This document shows, piece by piece, positions 24,393 to 33,231 of a DNA stretch of 64,000 nt. Both the position numbers and the translations under genes were made by a program. Location of the stretch: the NCBI GenBank assembly GCA_046330315.1, contig JAXLSZ010000008.1:186001-250000 (forward strand). The letters run 5' to 3'. The notes beneath the pieces are model-generated. The model had not been told where the DNA came from and did not search any database. It saw nothing but the letters and a program-made list of their open reading frames with translations. The number at the start of each line of letters is the position of its first letter. Position 1 is the first letter of the stretch. The stretch comes from JAXLSZ01 sp046330315. GTDB lineage: Bacteria; Actinomycetota; Thermoleophilia; Solirubrobacterales; 70-9.

Positions 24393-25051
24393 CCCGCCTC
24401 GCCCACATTGTGGGGGCTGTCCCCTACGAGGTCAAGCAGCAGGTGCTCGGTGATCGCGTCGGTCGGGCAGGTGTCGGCGCATGCCCCGCAGGAGACGCAG
24501 GTGGACCGCTCGAAGCCGGAGTCGAGGCCGGCGGTCACGTTCGCCTCGAAGCCGCGCCCTGTCGCGGTCAGCGCGAACGCGCCCTGCACCTCGTCGCAGG
24601 CCCGCACGCAGCGCCCGCAGGAGATGCAGAGCTCGTGGCGGAAGACCAGATAGGGATGGCGACCGTCGAGCCGCCGGGGATGGGTCTCACCGCTCCAGCG
24701 GGGCTCCACGATCCCGAAGTGGCGTGCCGTGGCGGCGAGCTCGGTGTGGGGAGCGGGCGGCTCGGGCAGCTCGGAAAGGACCAGCTCGACCGTCGCCGAG
24801 GCGACCCGCCTGGCGGTCTCGTCCCGCGTCGAGACGCTCATCCCCTCCCGGCAGGGTGTGGTGCAGGCGGCGATCGGCGCCGGGGAGCCCTGCTCGGCGA
24901 CCAGGCAGACGCGGCAGGCCCCGAACGGCGCCAGGCGCTCGTCGAAGCAGAGGGTCGGCACGAAGCTCCCCGCCTCCCGGGCGGCCTCGAGCACGGTGGC
25001 GCCGTCGGCGACCTCGACCTCGACCCCGTCCACGTTGAGCCGCAGGCTCAC
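24389..25051 (-). CDS. 2Fe-2S / 4Fe-4S electron-transfer subunit (HoxU/NuoG-N-like)
   Basis: Protein of 220 aa. The first 75 residues are a plant-type 2Fe-2S ferredoxin domain (C35, C46, C49, C63). Next comes a HxxxC-type NuoG cluster region, then two 4Fe-4S motifs, CISCGRCVRACDEVQG and CVSCGACADTCPTDA. This corresponds to the N-terminal region of NuoG and to HoxU, here a separate subunit that links the formate site to the flavin subunit. The GTG at 25051 overlaps the preceding stop (GTGA). Confidence 0.88.
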   Translation of the reverse strand: MSLRLNVDGVEVEVADGATVLEAAREAGSFVPTLCFDERLAPFGACRVCLVAEQGSPAPIAACTTPCREGMSVSTRDETARRVASATVELVLSELPEPPAPHTELAATARHFGIVEPRWSGETHPRRLDGRHPYLVFRHELCISCGRCVRACDEVQGAFALTATGRGFEANVTAGLDSGFERSTCVSCGACADTCPTDAITEHLLLDLVGDSPHNVGEAG

Positions 25052-26682
25052 GCGATCCCGATCTCCCCGCCGAAGTGACGGATCAGACTGCGGATCGGCG
25101 CCGGCATCCCGCCGCCGTGGGCGCACAGCGAGCCCAGCTCAAGCGTCTCCAGCAGCGCCTCGAGGCTCTCCCGGCCCACCGGGCCGGGGCGCTCGACCAT
25201 TTCCCGGGCGCGCTCCAGGCCGACCCGGCACGGGAAGCACTTGCCGCAGCTCTCGTCGGCTCCGAAGGCAAGCAGGTGGCGGGCCAGGGCCCGCATGTCG
25301 GTGCGCTCGTCGAAGCCGACGATGCTGCCGTGGCCGACCATGCAGCCCTCCGCGGCGAGCTGGTCGAAGTCGAAGGCCACACCGAGCCTGGTTCCGGGCA
25401 GGATCCCGCCAAGCGGACCGCCGATCTGAAGCGCCTTGATCTCGCCGCCGTCGCGGATGCCCCCGCCGACCTCCTCGCAGATCTGCTCCAGGGGGGTGCC
25501 GAAGCGGACCTCGTGGACGCCGGCGTTGCGGAACCGCTCGTTGAGGCAAACCAGCTTCGTCCCGGGCGTTGCCCCCGGGCTCAGGTCCCGGTAGGCCTCT
25601 GCCCCGTGGCGGGCGATGAACGGCACGTTGCAGAGCGTCTCGACGTTGTTTACCACCGTGGGGCGGCCGTGCCAGCCCCGCTCGGCCGGGAAGGGCGGGC
25701 GGGCGTTGACGGTCCCCCGGAGGCCCTGCAGGGAGTTCAGCAGCGCGGTCTCCTCGCCGACCACGTAGGAGCCGGCACCCTCGAACACCTCGACCTCGAA
25801 ACCGCCCTCCCCGAGGGTGCCCGGGCCGAGCCGCCCGGCGGCGCGCGCCTCCTCGACCGCCTCGCGGAGCAGCGGCGTCGCGCGCGGGTACTCGGAGCGC
25901 ACGAAGACGAAGCCCCGCGAAGCCCCGACCGCGAGCGCCGCCAGGGCCATCCCCTCGAGCAGCAGGTCGGGGCTCCGCTCCATCAGGTGCTTGTCGATGT
26001 AGGACCCGGGGTCGCCCTCGTCTGCGTTGACGACGATCGCCTTCTCGCCATCGGCTCGGGCCGCGAACTCCCACTTGACCCCCGCCGGGAACCCGGCCCC
26101 GCCCCTGCCGCGCAGCTCGGCGGCCTTGACCTCGGCCAGCAGGCCTTCGGGCCCCAGCTCCCCCAGGGCGCGCTCAAGGCCGGACCAGTCTCCCTCGCCG
26201 AGCAGGACCGGCTGCTCGAGCATCGAGGTGGGCTCGGGCTCTGCGGCATCGACGGCGGAGCCGGCCGCGAGGCGCTCCACCGACCCGGGGCCGGCGTCGA
26301 CGACGTCGCCGTCGCGAACCGCCGCGGCGGTGTGGCAGAAGCCCAGGCAGACGGTCTCGCCGAGCGAGAGGCTGCCGTCGGCGCTCCGCTCGCCCGGCGC
26401 CAGGCCCAACTCCGCCGCCATCCGCTTTCGGTGCTCGCCGAAGTCGGCCGCCCAGCAGGCGGTGCCGGTGCAGACCGAGACGTGGCGAGCGCCGCGCGGC
26501 GCGGTGAGATCGTCGTAGAAGGTCGAGACGCCGTAGACGACCGCCTCCGGCAGGTTCGAGCGCTCGGCGGCGCGGCGGCGGTCCTCGTCGGTCACCTCGC
26601 CGTGGTCGGCGACCGCTTCCTTGAGCAGGTCGAGCGCCGTCGGCGGCCGCTCGGACTCCGCCGAGCGGAGGATCTCGATCAT
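25048..26682 (-). CDS. NuoE-NuoF fusion, NADH-oxidising diaphorase subunit
   Basis: Protein of 544 aa. Residues 1-150 are NuoE-like with the 2Fe-2S set CTGTACWAADF and CLGFC. The rest is NuoF-like: RGRGGAGFPAGVKW (FMN and NADH site), NADEGDPGSYID, and a 4Fe-4S motif SCGKCFPCRVG with a later Cys in GSLCAHG. It passes electrons between NAD and the other formate dehydrogenase subunits. The ATG at 26682 is preferred over TTG at 26724 and GTG at 26694: GGAGGTG lies upstream and the predicted promoter ends at 26704. Confidence 0.9.
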   Translation of the reverse strand: MIEILRSAESERPPTALDLLKEAVADHGEVTDEDRRRAAERSNLPEAVVYGVSTFYDDLTAPRGARHVSVCTGTACWAADFGEHRKRMAAELGLAPGERSADGSLSLGETVCLGFCHTAAAVRDGDVVDAGPGSVERLAAGSAVDAAEPEPTSMLEQPVLLGEGDWSGLERALGELGPEGLLAEVKAAELRGRGGAGFPAGVKWEFAARADGEKAIVVNADEGDPGSYIDKHLMERSPDLLLEGMALAALAVGASRGFVFVRSEYPRATPLLREAVEEARAAGRLGPGTLGEGGFEVEVFEGAGSYVVGEETALLNSLQGLRGTVNARPPFPAERGWHGRPTVVNNVETLCNVPFIARHGAEAYRDLSPGATPGTKLVCLNERFRNAGVHEVRFGTPLEQICEEVGGGIRDGGEIKALQIGGPLGGILPGTRLGVAFDFDQLAAEGCMVGHGSIVGFDERTDMRALARHLLAFGADESCGKCFPCRVGLERAREMVERPGPVGRESLEALLETLELGSLCAHGGGMPAPIRSLIRHFGGEIGIA

Positions 26683-26703
26683 GTTGTGCGACACCTCCGA
26701 GCC

Positions 26704-26732
26704 ACCGTAGACAAATTGGTACAAGCACGCAA
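26704..26732 (-). promoter_or_regulatory. Predicted promoter of the formate dehydrogenase operon
   Basis: On the minus strand TTGCGT (26727-26732) and TACGGT (26704-26709) are 17 bases apart. Transcription would begin near 26697, giving a leader of about 15 bases with GGAGGTG before the ATG at 26682. The spacer holds the AT-rich near-palindrome TTGTACCAA, a possible regulator site. Confidence 0.5.
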
Positions 26733-26734
26733 GC

Positions 26735-26810
26735 CGGAGCCCACCAGAGAACGCGGGCCGGGGGCCGCGGGAGCGCCCGAGACGGAGCCCACCAGAGAAC
26801 GCGGGCCGGA
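26735..26810. repeat. 27-bp direct repeat, 2 copies
   Basis: A 27-bp unit containing CCCACCAGAGAACGCGGG occurs at 26735 and again at 26783 (period 48). A weaker relative follows at about 26810-26830. It lies directly upstream of the formate dehydrogenase promoter. Confidence 0.8.
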
Positions 26811-26848
26811 CCCCACGAAGGGACGCAATCCGGGTCCCCGCGATTCCC

Positions 26849-26885
26849 TGGCGACTTTGACCGCCATACGCGGCTCAACTCGCCA
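26849..26885. repeat. Dispersed palindromic element, copy 2
   Basis: Same architecture as the element at 7307-7349: TGGCGA / TCGCCA, then TTGA / TCAA, then CCGC / GCGG around the loop CATAC. Again a GC-rich tandem array and then the 3' end of a minus-strand gene (hisC) follow. Confidence 0.8.
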
Positions 26886-26904
26886 AAGATCAGCGGCGCC
26901 TGCA

Positions 26905-26989
26905 GGTGCGGGTCGGCCGGACGGCCGGCAGGTGCGGGTCGGCCGGACGGCCGGCAGGTGCGGGTCGGCCGGACGGCCGGCAGGTGCCG
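26905..26989. repeat. 26-bp tandem repeat, 3 copies and a partial
   Basis: Units start at 26905, 26931 and 26957, with a 7-base partial at 26983. Each contains GGCCGG-AC-GGCCGGC, which is nearly self-complementary. The array ends 2 bases before the hisC stop codon (26992-26994). The whole gap 26683-26991 contains no gene: only a promoter, two repeat families and the palindrome. Confidence 0.9.
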
Positions 26990-26991
26990 GG

Positions 26992-28092
26992 TCAGCCCCC
27001 CATCGCCTCGCTCAGCGCGGCGAGGAAGCGGTCGTTGTCCGCAGGGCTGCCGTGGGTGACCCTGATGTGGCCCGGGGCGCCGAGCGCCTTGCCGGGCCGC
27101 ACGAGGACCCCGCGCTCGGCCAGGCTCCCGACCACGCGCTCCTCCGCTCCTGGGTCGCCGAGGACGACCCAGGAGAAGTTGGCCTGGGTCTCGGCGGTCT
27201 CGAGGCCGAGCTCGGCCAGCCCATCCTCGACGCGGACGCGCTGCACGACCGCGGCCTCGACCCTGGAGGCGACGTCGTCGGAGTGCAGCACGGCCTCCGA
27301 AGCCGCCGCCTGGGCGAGGGCGTTAACGCTGAAGGGCTGTCGCACCGCGTCCACGGCGGCGCGGAATGCGGGCGAGCAGAGGCCGTACCCGACCCGCAGC
27401 CCGGCGAGCCCGTAGCACTTGCTGAAGGTGCGCAGCAGCACGAGGTTGGAGAACTCGGGGAGAAGGTCGACGGTGGCGTCGGGGTCGTCGGTCTGCTGGA
27501 ACTCGATGTAGGCCTCGTCGAGGATCACGGTCACGTGGGGCGGGACGCGCGAGCAGAACTCGGCGATCCGGTCGGCCCCGATGTGGGTGCCGGTCGGGTT
27601 GTTGGGGTTGCAGACGAGCAGGAGCTGGGTGGCGGCCGTCACCTCCTCGAGCATCGCGTCGAGGTCGTGGTAGTAGCCCGGGCCGAGCGGGACCCGGATC
27701 TCACGCGCGCCGGAGAGCGCCGGCAGGTAGGGGTACATCGAGAACGAGGGCCAGGCGTAGAGGATCTCCGCACCCGGCTCGCAGAGGGCCTCGGCGGCGG
27801 CCAGGAGGATCTCGCAGGAGCCGTTGGCCACGGCGACCTGCCCCGGCTGCACCTCGAAGCGCTCGGCTATCCGGCGCCTCAGCCGGGTCGCCGCGGGGTC
27901 GGGGTAGCGGTTCATCGCGGGAGCTGCGCGGCGGATCGCCTCGACCACCTCCGGGTGCGGTGGGATCGGCGACTCGTTGGAGGCGAGCTGCGCGATGTCG
28001 CCGGCGGCTACCTGCTCGGGGGCCTGGCCCTCGGGCACGCCGGCCCGGTAGCCGGGTATGCGGGAGAGCTTCTCTGCGAAGGTGACGCTCAC
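26992..28092 (-). CDS. hisC: Histidinol-phosphate / aromatic aminotransferase
   Basis: Protein of 366 aa, a fold-type I PLP aminotransferase. Motifs are LASNESPIPPHPEV, NPNNPTGTHI, ILDEAYIEF and TFSKCYGLAGLRVGY (PLP lysine). HisC acts in histidine synthesis; with chorismate mutase directly upstream, transamination of phenylpyruvate or hydroxyphenylpyruvate is also possible. The GTG at 28092 has GAGGAG 5-6 bases upstream. It follows aroH by 20 bases and ends beside the 26-bp array. Confidence 0.9.
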   Translation of the reverse strand: MSVTFAEKLSRIPGYRAGVPEGQAPEQVAAGDIAQLASNESPIPPHPEVVEAIRRAAPAMNRYPDPAATRLRRRIAERFEVQPGQVAVANGSCEILLAAAEALCEPGAEILYAWPSFSMYPYLPALSGAREIRVPLGPGYYHDLDAMLEEVTAATQLLLVCNPNNPTGTHIGADRIAEFCSRVPPHVTVILDEAYIEFQQTDDPDATVDLLPEFSNLVLLRTFSKCYGLAGLRVGYGLCSPAFRAAVDAVRQPFSVNALAQAAASEAVLHSDDVASRVEAAVVQRVRVEDGLAELGLETAETQANFSWVVLGDPGAEERVVGSLAERGVLVRPGKALGAPGHIRVTHGSPADNDRFLAALSEAMGG

Positions 28093-28112
28093 GATCGCTC
28101 CTCGGGGGCCGC

Positions 28113-28496
28113 CTATTGTGCCGCGTGGAGGTCGGAGCGCAGGGCCCGGGCGTCGCCCAGATAGGCGTGGGCCGGGCGGTGGCCCTCCTCCGCGTAGTAG
28201 TGGACCATCACCCGGATCACCCGGGGCATCGCGCCTGGCACGTCGATCTCCCGGGTGCACAGCAGCGGCACCGAGTCCAGGCCCAGCGCCCGGGCGGCGA
28301 CGGCCGGGAACTCGGCGTTGAGGTCATCGGTGGTGGTGAACAGGCAGCTCACCATCGCCTCGGGCGAGAGCGAGTTGCGCTCGATCAGCTCCCCCATGAG
28401 CTCGGTCGTCGCCCCGCGGATCGCCGCCGCCTCGTTGGCGTCGGCCTGCACCGCGCCGCGCACCGCGAATAGTCGTCTACCGCTCACCGACGGCAT
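28113..28496 (-). CDS. aroH: Chorismate mutase, AroH class
   Basis: Protein of about 127 aa; converts chorismate to prephenate. It matches the trimeric AroH family: AVRGAVQADANEAAAI, TTELMGELIERN, LFTTTDDLNAEFPA and EIDVPGAMPRVIRVM. The ATG at 28496 overlaps the end of the pseudouridine synthase gene by 20 bases; a GTG at 28487 is an alternative. It supplies prephenate for TyrA, whose gene lies beyond the formate dehydrogenase block. Confidence 0.92.
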   Translation of the reverse strand: MPSVSGRRLFAVRGAVQADANEAAAIRGATTELMGELIERNSLSPEAMVSCLFTTTDDLNAEFPAVAARALGLDSVPLLCTREIDVPGAMPRVIRVMVHYYAEEGHRPAHAYLGDARALRSDLHAAQ

Positions 28497-29178
28497 CTTT
28501 CCAGAGCCGGGCGACCTCCTCGGGCCCGAGCCGCCTGCTCTCACCCGGCCCCAGCGAGCCCAGCCGCACGCTTCCCAGCCTGGTCCGGCGCAGCGCCGTG
28601 ACCTCGTTGCCGAGCGCCTCGAACATCCTGCGGACCTGCCTGTTGCGCCCCTCGCGGATCGTCATCTCCACGGTGCGGCCGCCGCGGCGGCGGACCCGGG
28701 CGGGAGCGGTCGGGCCGTCGTCGAGCTCCACGCCGGTCCGCAGCCTGCGCAGCTCGCCCTCCCCCGGCGACCGCCGCAGCTCGGCCAGGTAGGTCTTCTC
28801 GACCCCGTAGCGGGGATGGGTCAGGCGGTTGGCGAGGTCGCCGTCGTTGGTGAGCAGGATCAGCCCGGTCGTCTCGGCGTCGAGGCGGCCTACCGGGTAG
28901 AGCCGGGCGGGGCTGCGGACCAGGTCCACGACGGCCGGCCTTCCCGCGGGGTCCGACGCCGTGGAGACGACGCCGGCGGGCTTGTGGACCGCCCAGACCT
29001 CGCGCGGCTCCGCCGCCACCGGCTCCCCGTCCACAGCAACCTCGTCGCCCTCCCCCACCTGGCGCGCCGGATCGGTGACGACCTCTCCTCCCACCGTGAC
29101 CCTCCCCGCCGCGACGATCCGCTCGGCGGCCCGCCGCGAGGCGACGCCGCCGTGGGCGAGGTACCGGGCCAGCCTCAT
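28477..29178 (-). CDS. rluB: rRNA pseudouridine synthase, RsuA/RluB family
   Basis: Protein of 233 aa. An S4 RNA-binding domain occupies about residues 1-60 (RLARYLAHGGVASRRAAERI); the catalytic domain shows GRLDAETTGLILLTNDG with the active-site aspartate, and EGRNRQVRRMF near the end. It modifies a uridine of 23S (or 16S) rRNA. The scpA-scpB-rluB order is widely conserved. Confidence 0.93.
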   Translation of the reverse strand: MRLARYLAHGGVASRRAAERIVAAGRVTVGGEVVTDPARQVGEGDEVAVDGEPVAAEPREVWAVHKPAGVVSTASDPAGRPAVVDLVRSPARLYPVGRLDAETTGLILLTNDGDLANRLTHPRYGVEKTYLAELRRSPGEGELRRLRTGVELDDGPTAPARVRRRGGRTVEMTIREGRNRQVRRMFEALGNEVTALRRTRLGSVRLGSLGPGESRRLGPEEVARLWKDAVGER

Positions 29179-29193
29179 TGCGGCGCGGCCGCC

Positions 29194-29766
29194 CTAGGGA
29201 GCGGTCCGGCGCTCGCCGGCCCTGACCAGCCGATCCCTGAGGTCGCGCTCGTCCTCGGGGGTCGGGTCGAACCCGGAGGGGTCGGGCAGCTCGCCCAGCC
29301 CGGCGAGTCCGAAGAGCCTCTCGAAGAGCGGCGTGGTGCGGTAGGTGACAGCGCCGAAGCGCGAGCGCCCGGACTCCTCGATCAAGCCACGCTCGCCGAG
29401 GGTCTGTACCGCCGACTCCGAGGCGACCCCCCTGATCCGGGCCACCTCGGGCCGCGAGACCGGCTGCAGATAGGCGACGATCGCCAGCGTCTCGGCCTGG
29501 GCCTGGGTGAGAGGGGGCGTGCGGGGCCTCGCCAGCAACCGCCTCGCGGCCTCCTCGGCCTCGGGGGCGGAGGCGAGCGAGTAGCCGCCCGCGACCTCGC
29601 GGAGCACCACCCCGCGCCTTCCCTCGACAAGCTCTTCGCCGAGCTCCGCCAGGGCCGCCGACACCTCCGCGCCGGGCGCCTCGCAGGCCTCGGCCAGCTC
29701 CGCTGCCGAGACCGGCTGGGGTGAGAGGAACAGCAGCGCCTCGACGCGCCTCGCCAGCTCTCTCAT
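29194..29766 (-). CDS. scpB: SMC-Scp complex subunit ScpB
   Basis: Protein of 190 aa with two winged-helix domains, beginning RRVEALLFLSPQPVSAAELAEA and containing PLTQAQAETLAIVAYLQP and VASESAVQTLGERGLIEE. It binds ScpA and SMC in chromosome condensation and segregation. The ATG at 29766 overlaps scpA by 4 bases. Confidence 0.95.
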   Translation of the reverse strand: MRELARRVEALLFLSPQPVSAAELAEACEAPGAEVSAALAELGEELVEGRRGVVLREVAGGYSLASAPEAEEAARRLLARPRTPPLTQAQAETLAIVAYLQPVSRPEVARIRGVASESAVQTLGERGLIEESGRSRFGAVTYRTTPLFERLFGLAGLGELPDPSGFDPTPEDERDLRDRLVRAGERRTAP

Positions 29767-30557
29767 GCGCTGCGTACCTCCTCGATCGCAGTCGGACCGG
29801 GCCTCCGGCCCAGCTCCGGCGAAGCCGCGCCGGCTCCGGCACGGCCCCGCACCTCGATCGGGCCGAACGGCCGCGGCTGCCTCCAGGTCACCTCTCCCTT
29901 GCGGTAGAGCTCGAGCATCGCGAACAGCGTCACCGCCTGGGTCAGCCGGTCCTCCCGGCCGAAGACCTCGTCGAAGTCGAAGCTCCCGCGCCTCGCCAGG
30001 GCGTCGCGGAGCGCCCGCAGCCTGCGCTCCAGGGAGACCGTGGCGCGGATGTGGCTCGTATCGGGCTCCGGGGGGAGCTGGAGCAGGTCTCCGACCGCCG
30101 CCGCCAGATCCCGGGGGTCGTAGCAGGGCACCGCGGCCTCCAGCGAGACGCGGCGCAGGTCCGCCGGCAGCGGCGCCTGCCGGTAGAGGTAGGGGCGGGC
30201 GCGGTCGAGGCGGGCGGCCAGCATCGCCCCGGCGTCGCGGTAGCGGCGGTACTCGAGCATGCGGGCGAGGAGCTCGTCCACCGCCTCCTCGGGGCCGAGC
30301 TGTTCCTCGTCGTCCCCGGCGCCCGGCAGCAGCATCCGGGACTTCAGCTCCAGCAGGGCGGCGATCAGGACCAGGAACTCCGTGGCCACCTCGAGGTCCA
30401 GCTCGCCCTCGCTCTCGAGGTGGCGGACGTAGGCGGAGGCGACCTCGCCCAGCTCCACCTCCATCAGGCTCACCTCCTCGCGCAGCACCACCGCGAGCAG
30501 CAGGTCGAAGGGCCCCGCGAAGACGTCGAGGTCGAGATCGAGCTGTCGCACGGCCAC
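29763..30557 (-). CDS. scpA: SMC-Scp complex kleisin subunit ScpA
   Basis: Protein of 264 aa, the kleisin that bridges the SMC heads. The N-terminus FAGPFDLLLAVVLREEVSLMEV and the middle FLVLIAALLELKSRMLLP are typical, with a C-terminal winged helix (about 200-245). The last 25 residues are a Pro/Gly/Arg tail beyond the fold. GTG start at 30557, 65 bases after trpS. Confidence 0.95.
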   Translation of the reverse strand: MAVRQLDLDLDVFAGPFDLLLAVVLREEVSLMEVELGEVASAYVRHLESEGELDLEVATEFLVLIAALLELKSRMLLPGAGDDEEQLGPEEAVDELLARMLEYRRYRDAGAMLAARLDRARPYLYRQAPLPADLRRVSLEAAVPCYDPRDLAAAVGDLLQLPPEPDTSHIRATVSLERRLRALRDALARRGSFDFDEVFGREDRLTQAVTLFAMLELYRKGEVTWRQPRPFGPIEVRGRAGAGAASPELGRRPGPTAIEEVRSA

Positions 30558-30622
30558 GGGTGCAGCCTAGAGACAGGGCCGGGCGGCTTGGCCGGCGGCA
30601 CCTCCGCGGAGGCCGGGCCCGC

Positions 30623-31612
30623 TCATCCCTCTGCGCCCACCCCCATGCGCCTGCGCACGTCGGCGACGACCTCCGAGGAGATCGCCCGCGCCTTCTCCGC
30701 CCCGCCGCGAAGCGCCTGCTCCAGGGCCGCCTCGTCGCCGCGCAGCTCGGCGTAGCGCCGACGCACCGGCTCCAGCCACTCGACGACGCCCTCCGCCACA
30801 GCCTTCTTGAAGTCCCCGTAGCCAACTCCCTCGAACTCGGCCTCGATCGCCTCCGGCGTCACTCCACGCGCCACGGCGAGGATCTCGATCAAGTTGCCGA
30901 TCCCGGGCTTCTCGGGCCCCCGGGCTATCTCGCGGCCCGAGTCGGTCACGGCGCTGCCGATCTTGCGCCGCACGGCGTCGGGCTCGTCGAGCACGTAGAG
31001 GGTCCCCGCCTCGCTCGCCGCGGTCGTCGACATCTTGCGGGTGGGCTCCTGGAGGTCCATCACCCTGGCCCCGACCTCGGGGATCCGGTGCTCGGGCACC
31101 GCCAGAGTCTCCCCGAAGCGCTCGTTGAAGCGGCGGGCGATCTCTCGCATCAGCTCGACGTGCTGGCGCTGGTCCTCCCCGACCGGAACCTCCTGGGCCC
31201 GGTAGGCGAGCACGTCGGCCGCCTGCAGCACGGGGTAGAAGAAGAGTCCCGCCGACACCAGCTCCCGCTGCGCCGCCGACTTCTCCTTGAACTGGGTCAT
31301 CCGGTTGAGGTCGCCGTGGGCGGTCACCGAGGAGAGCAGCCAGCACAGCTCGGTGTGCTCGGGGACGTCGGACTGGCGGAAGAGGATGCAGCGCTCCGGG
31401 TCGAGCCCGGCCGCCAGCAGCAGCGCCGTCGTGTCGTGAAGGCGCTCGCGAAGGTCCGAGGGGTCGTAGGCGACGGTAGTCGCGTGCAGGTCCACGATGC
31501 AGTAGATCGCCGGGTCGCCGCGGTCCTGCCCCTCCACGTACTGGCGGATCGCGCCGGTGTAGTTGCCGAGGTGCTTCCTGCCGGTCGGCTGAATTCCGCT
31601 GAAGATCCTCAT
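30623..31612 (-). CDS. trpS: Tryptophanyl-tRNA synthetase
   Basis: Protein of 329 aa, a class I tRNA synthetase. The N-terminus is IFSGIQPTGRKHLGNYTGA (HIGH-like site) and the KMSKS loop appears as RKMSTTAAS, a common form in bacterial TrpS. GEDQRQHVELMREIARRFN is the tryptophan-pocket helix region. It starts 11 bases after the exporter gene upstream and precedes scpA. Confidence 0.96.
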   Translation of the reverse strand: MRIFSGIQPTGRKHLGNYTGAIRQYVEGQDRGDPAIYCIVDLHATTVAYDPSDLRERLHDTTALLLAAGLDPERCILFRQSDVPEHTELCWLLSSVTAHGDLNRMTQFKEKSAAQRELVSAGLFFYPVLQAADVLAYRAQEVPVGEDQRQHVELMREIARRFNERFGETLAVPEHRIPEVGARVMDLQEPTRKMSTTAASEAGTLYVLDEPDAVRRKIGSAVTDSGREIARGPEKPGIGNLIEILAVARGVTPEAIEAEFEGVGYGDFKKAVAEGVVEWLEPVRRRYAELRGDEAALEQALRGGAEKARAISSEVVADVRRRMGVGAEG

Positions 31613-31623
31613 CGCCGGGGAGC

Positions 31624-33231
31624 CTATGCGGCCTCCGTCGCCGCTGCCGCCCGACCGCTCTCGCCATCGGTTGCCCGCCCGCACTCCCCCGCGGCGGCGG
31701 CCCCACTTGCCGGGACCCCCCGCGCGCCGGGCCGCGGGTTCCTGATCCCGGCCGCGGACACCGCCCCGCCGGCGATCATCAGCAGGCCCGCGATCCCGAT
31801 CCCCAGGTGGAATGCCGAGGTCGAGGCCTGCGCCGCCGCCGTCTTCACGCGTGAGCCCTCTGCCACGGCCAGGTCCGCGGTGGCGGGGGCCGCCAGGGGC
31901 CGCGACTTCGCGCCCTGCACGACGCTCGCGGCCGGCCTGCTCAGGCCCGAGGCCGGGAGCGAGGAGTCGATCGCGGATCCGAAGCGGGCCGAGATCACCG
32001 CTCCCAGCACCGCGATCGCCAGCAGCCCGGCCACGCGGGAGACACCGTTGTTGATTCCCGAGGCCACGCCTGCCCGCTCCCGGGGGACCGAGTCGAGAAC
32101 GGTGGCCGTGAGCGGCGCCACGATCGCCGAGAGCCCCAGGCCGAAGACCAGGACGCCCGGCAGCACGCCGGTCAGGTACTCGGAGCCCGGGCCGATCCTT
32201 CTCATCAGCAGCAGCCCGACGCCTCCGACGATCGGCCCAGCGGTCATCGGCAGCCTCGGGCCGGTCCGCGACGTGAGCCTGCCGAAGCGCGGCGAGAGCA
32301 GGAAGAGCGCCAGCGAGACCGGCGTCGTCGCCAGCCCGGCCTCGAGGGGCGTGTAGCCGAGCACCTGCTGCAGGTAGAGGCCAACGAAGAAGAGGCCTCC
32401 GATCAGCCCGGCGTAGGCGCTGAGAGTCGTCAGGTTGGCGACCGTGAAGTTGCGGATCCGGAACAGCGCGAGGTCGAGCATGGGAGCGCGGGTCCGCGCC
32501 TCCCAGGCCACGAAAGCGGCCAGGCAGGATGCACCGCCGAGGAGGGGCACCCAGACCAACGGGCTGTTCCAGCCGTGGGTGGGCTGCTCGATCAGCGCCA
32601 GAACGGGCCCGCCGAAGCCGGCTGCGGAGAGCAGGATGCCGAGCCAGTCGATGCCCTGCGCGGCGCGGGGATCGCGACTCTCGGCCACCCAGCGATAGGT
32701 GATCGCCAGGGTGGCGGCGATCACCGGCAGGTTCACCCAGAAGACCCAGCGCCAGGAGAGGGCGGAGACCAGGGCGCCGCCGCCGGCCGGGCCGATCACC
32801 GTCGCGATCCCGGTCCAGGCGGTCCAGGTCCCGACCGCGGCGCCCCTCGCCTCGCCGCTGAAGGTCGCGGCGACGATCGCCAGCGACCCCGGCACCAGCA
32901 GGGCCCCGGCGGTTCCCTGCAGCGCGCGAGCCGCGACCAGGAACCCGGGCGAGGGCGCGACCGCGCAGAGCGCCGACGTCAGGCCGAAGCCCACCAGGCC
33001 GGCGACGAACATCCGGCGCCGTCCGAACTCGTCGCCGAGCGAGCCGCCGACGAGCATCAGCGAGACCAGGGCGAGCAGGTATGCCTCGACCACCCACTGC
33101 TGGCCGGCAAGACCCGCATCGAGCCCCTTGCCGATCGCCGGCAGCGCCACGTTGACCACAGTCGAGTCGAGGAAGACGACGGTCGAGCCCAGGATCGTCG
33201 CGACCAGGGTCAGACGCTCCTGCCTGCTCAC
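31624..33231 (-). CDS. MFS drug-exporter-like transporter (DHA2, 14 helices)
   Basis: Protein of 535 aa with about 14 membrane segments, of the EmrB/QacA (DHA2) group. FLDSTVVNVALPAIG is the motif of helix 1, and GGSLGDEFGRRRMF is the loop 2-3 motif A. It probably exports small molecules against the proton gradient; substrate unknown. The last 40 residues are an Ala/Gly-rich cytoplasmic tail. GTG start at 33231. The 117 bases before it contain no visible gene. Confidence 0.9.
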   Translation of the reverse strand: MSRQERLTLVATILGSTVVFLDSTVVNVALPAIGKGLDAGLAGQQWVVEAYLLALVSLMLVGGSLGDEFGRRRMFVAGLVGFGLTSALCAVAPSPGFLVAARALQGTAGALLVPGSLAIVAATFSGEARGAAVGTWTAWTGIATVIGPAGGGALVSALSWRWVFWVNLPVIAATLAITYRWVAESRDPRAAQGIDWLGILLSAAGFGGPVLALIEQPTHGWNSPLVWVPLLGGASCLAAFVAWEARTRAPMLDLALFRIRNFTVANLTTLSAYAGLIGGLFFVGLYLQQVLGYTPLEAGLATTPVSLALFLLSPRFGRLTSRTGPRLPMTAGPIVGGVGLLLMRRIGPGSEYLTGVLPGVLVFGLGLSAIVAPLTATVLDSVPRERAGVASGINNGVSRVAGLLAIAVLGAVISARFGSAIDSSLPASGLSRPAASVVQGAKSRPLAAPATADLAVAEGSRVKTAAAQASTSAFHLGIGIAGLLMIAGGAVSAAGIRNPRPGARGVPASGAAAAGECGRATDGESGRAAAATEAA

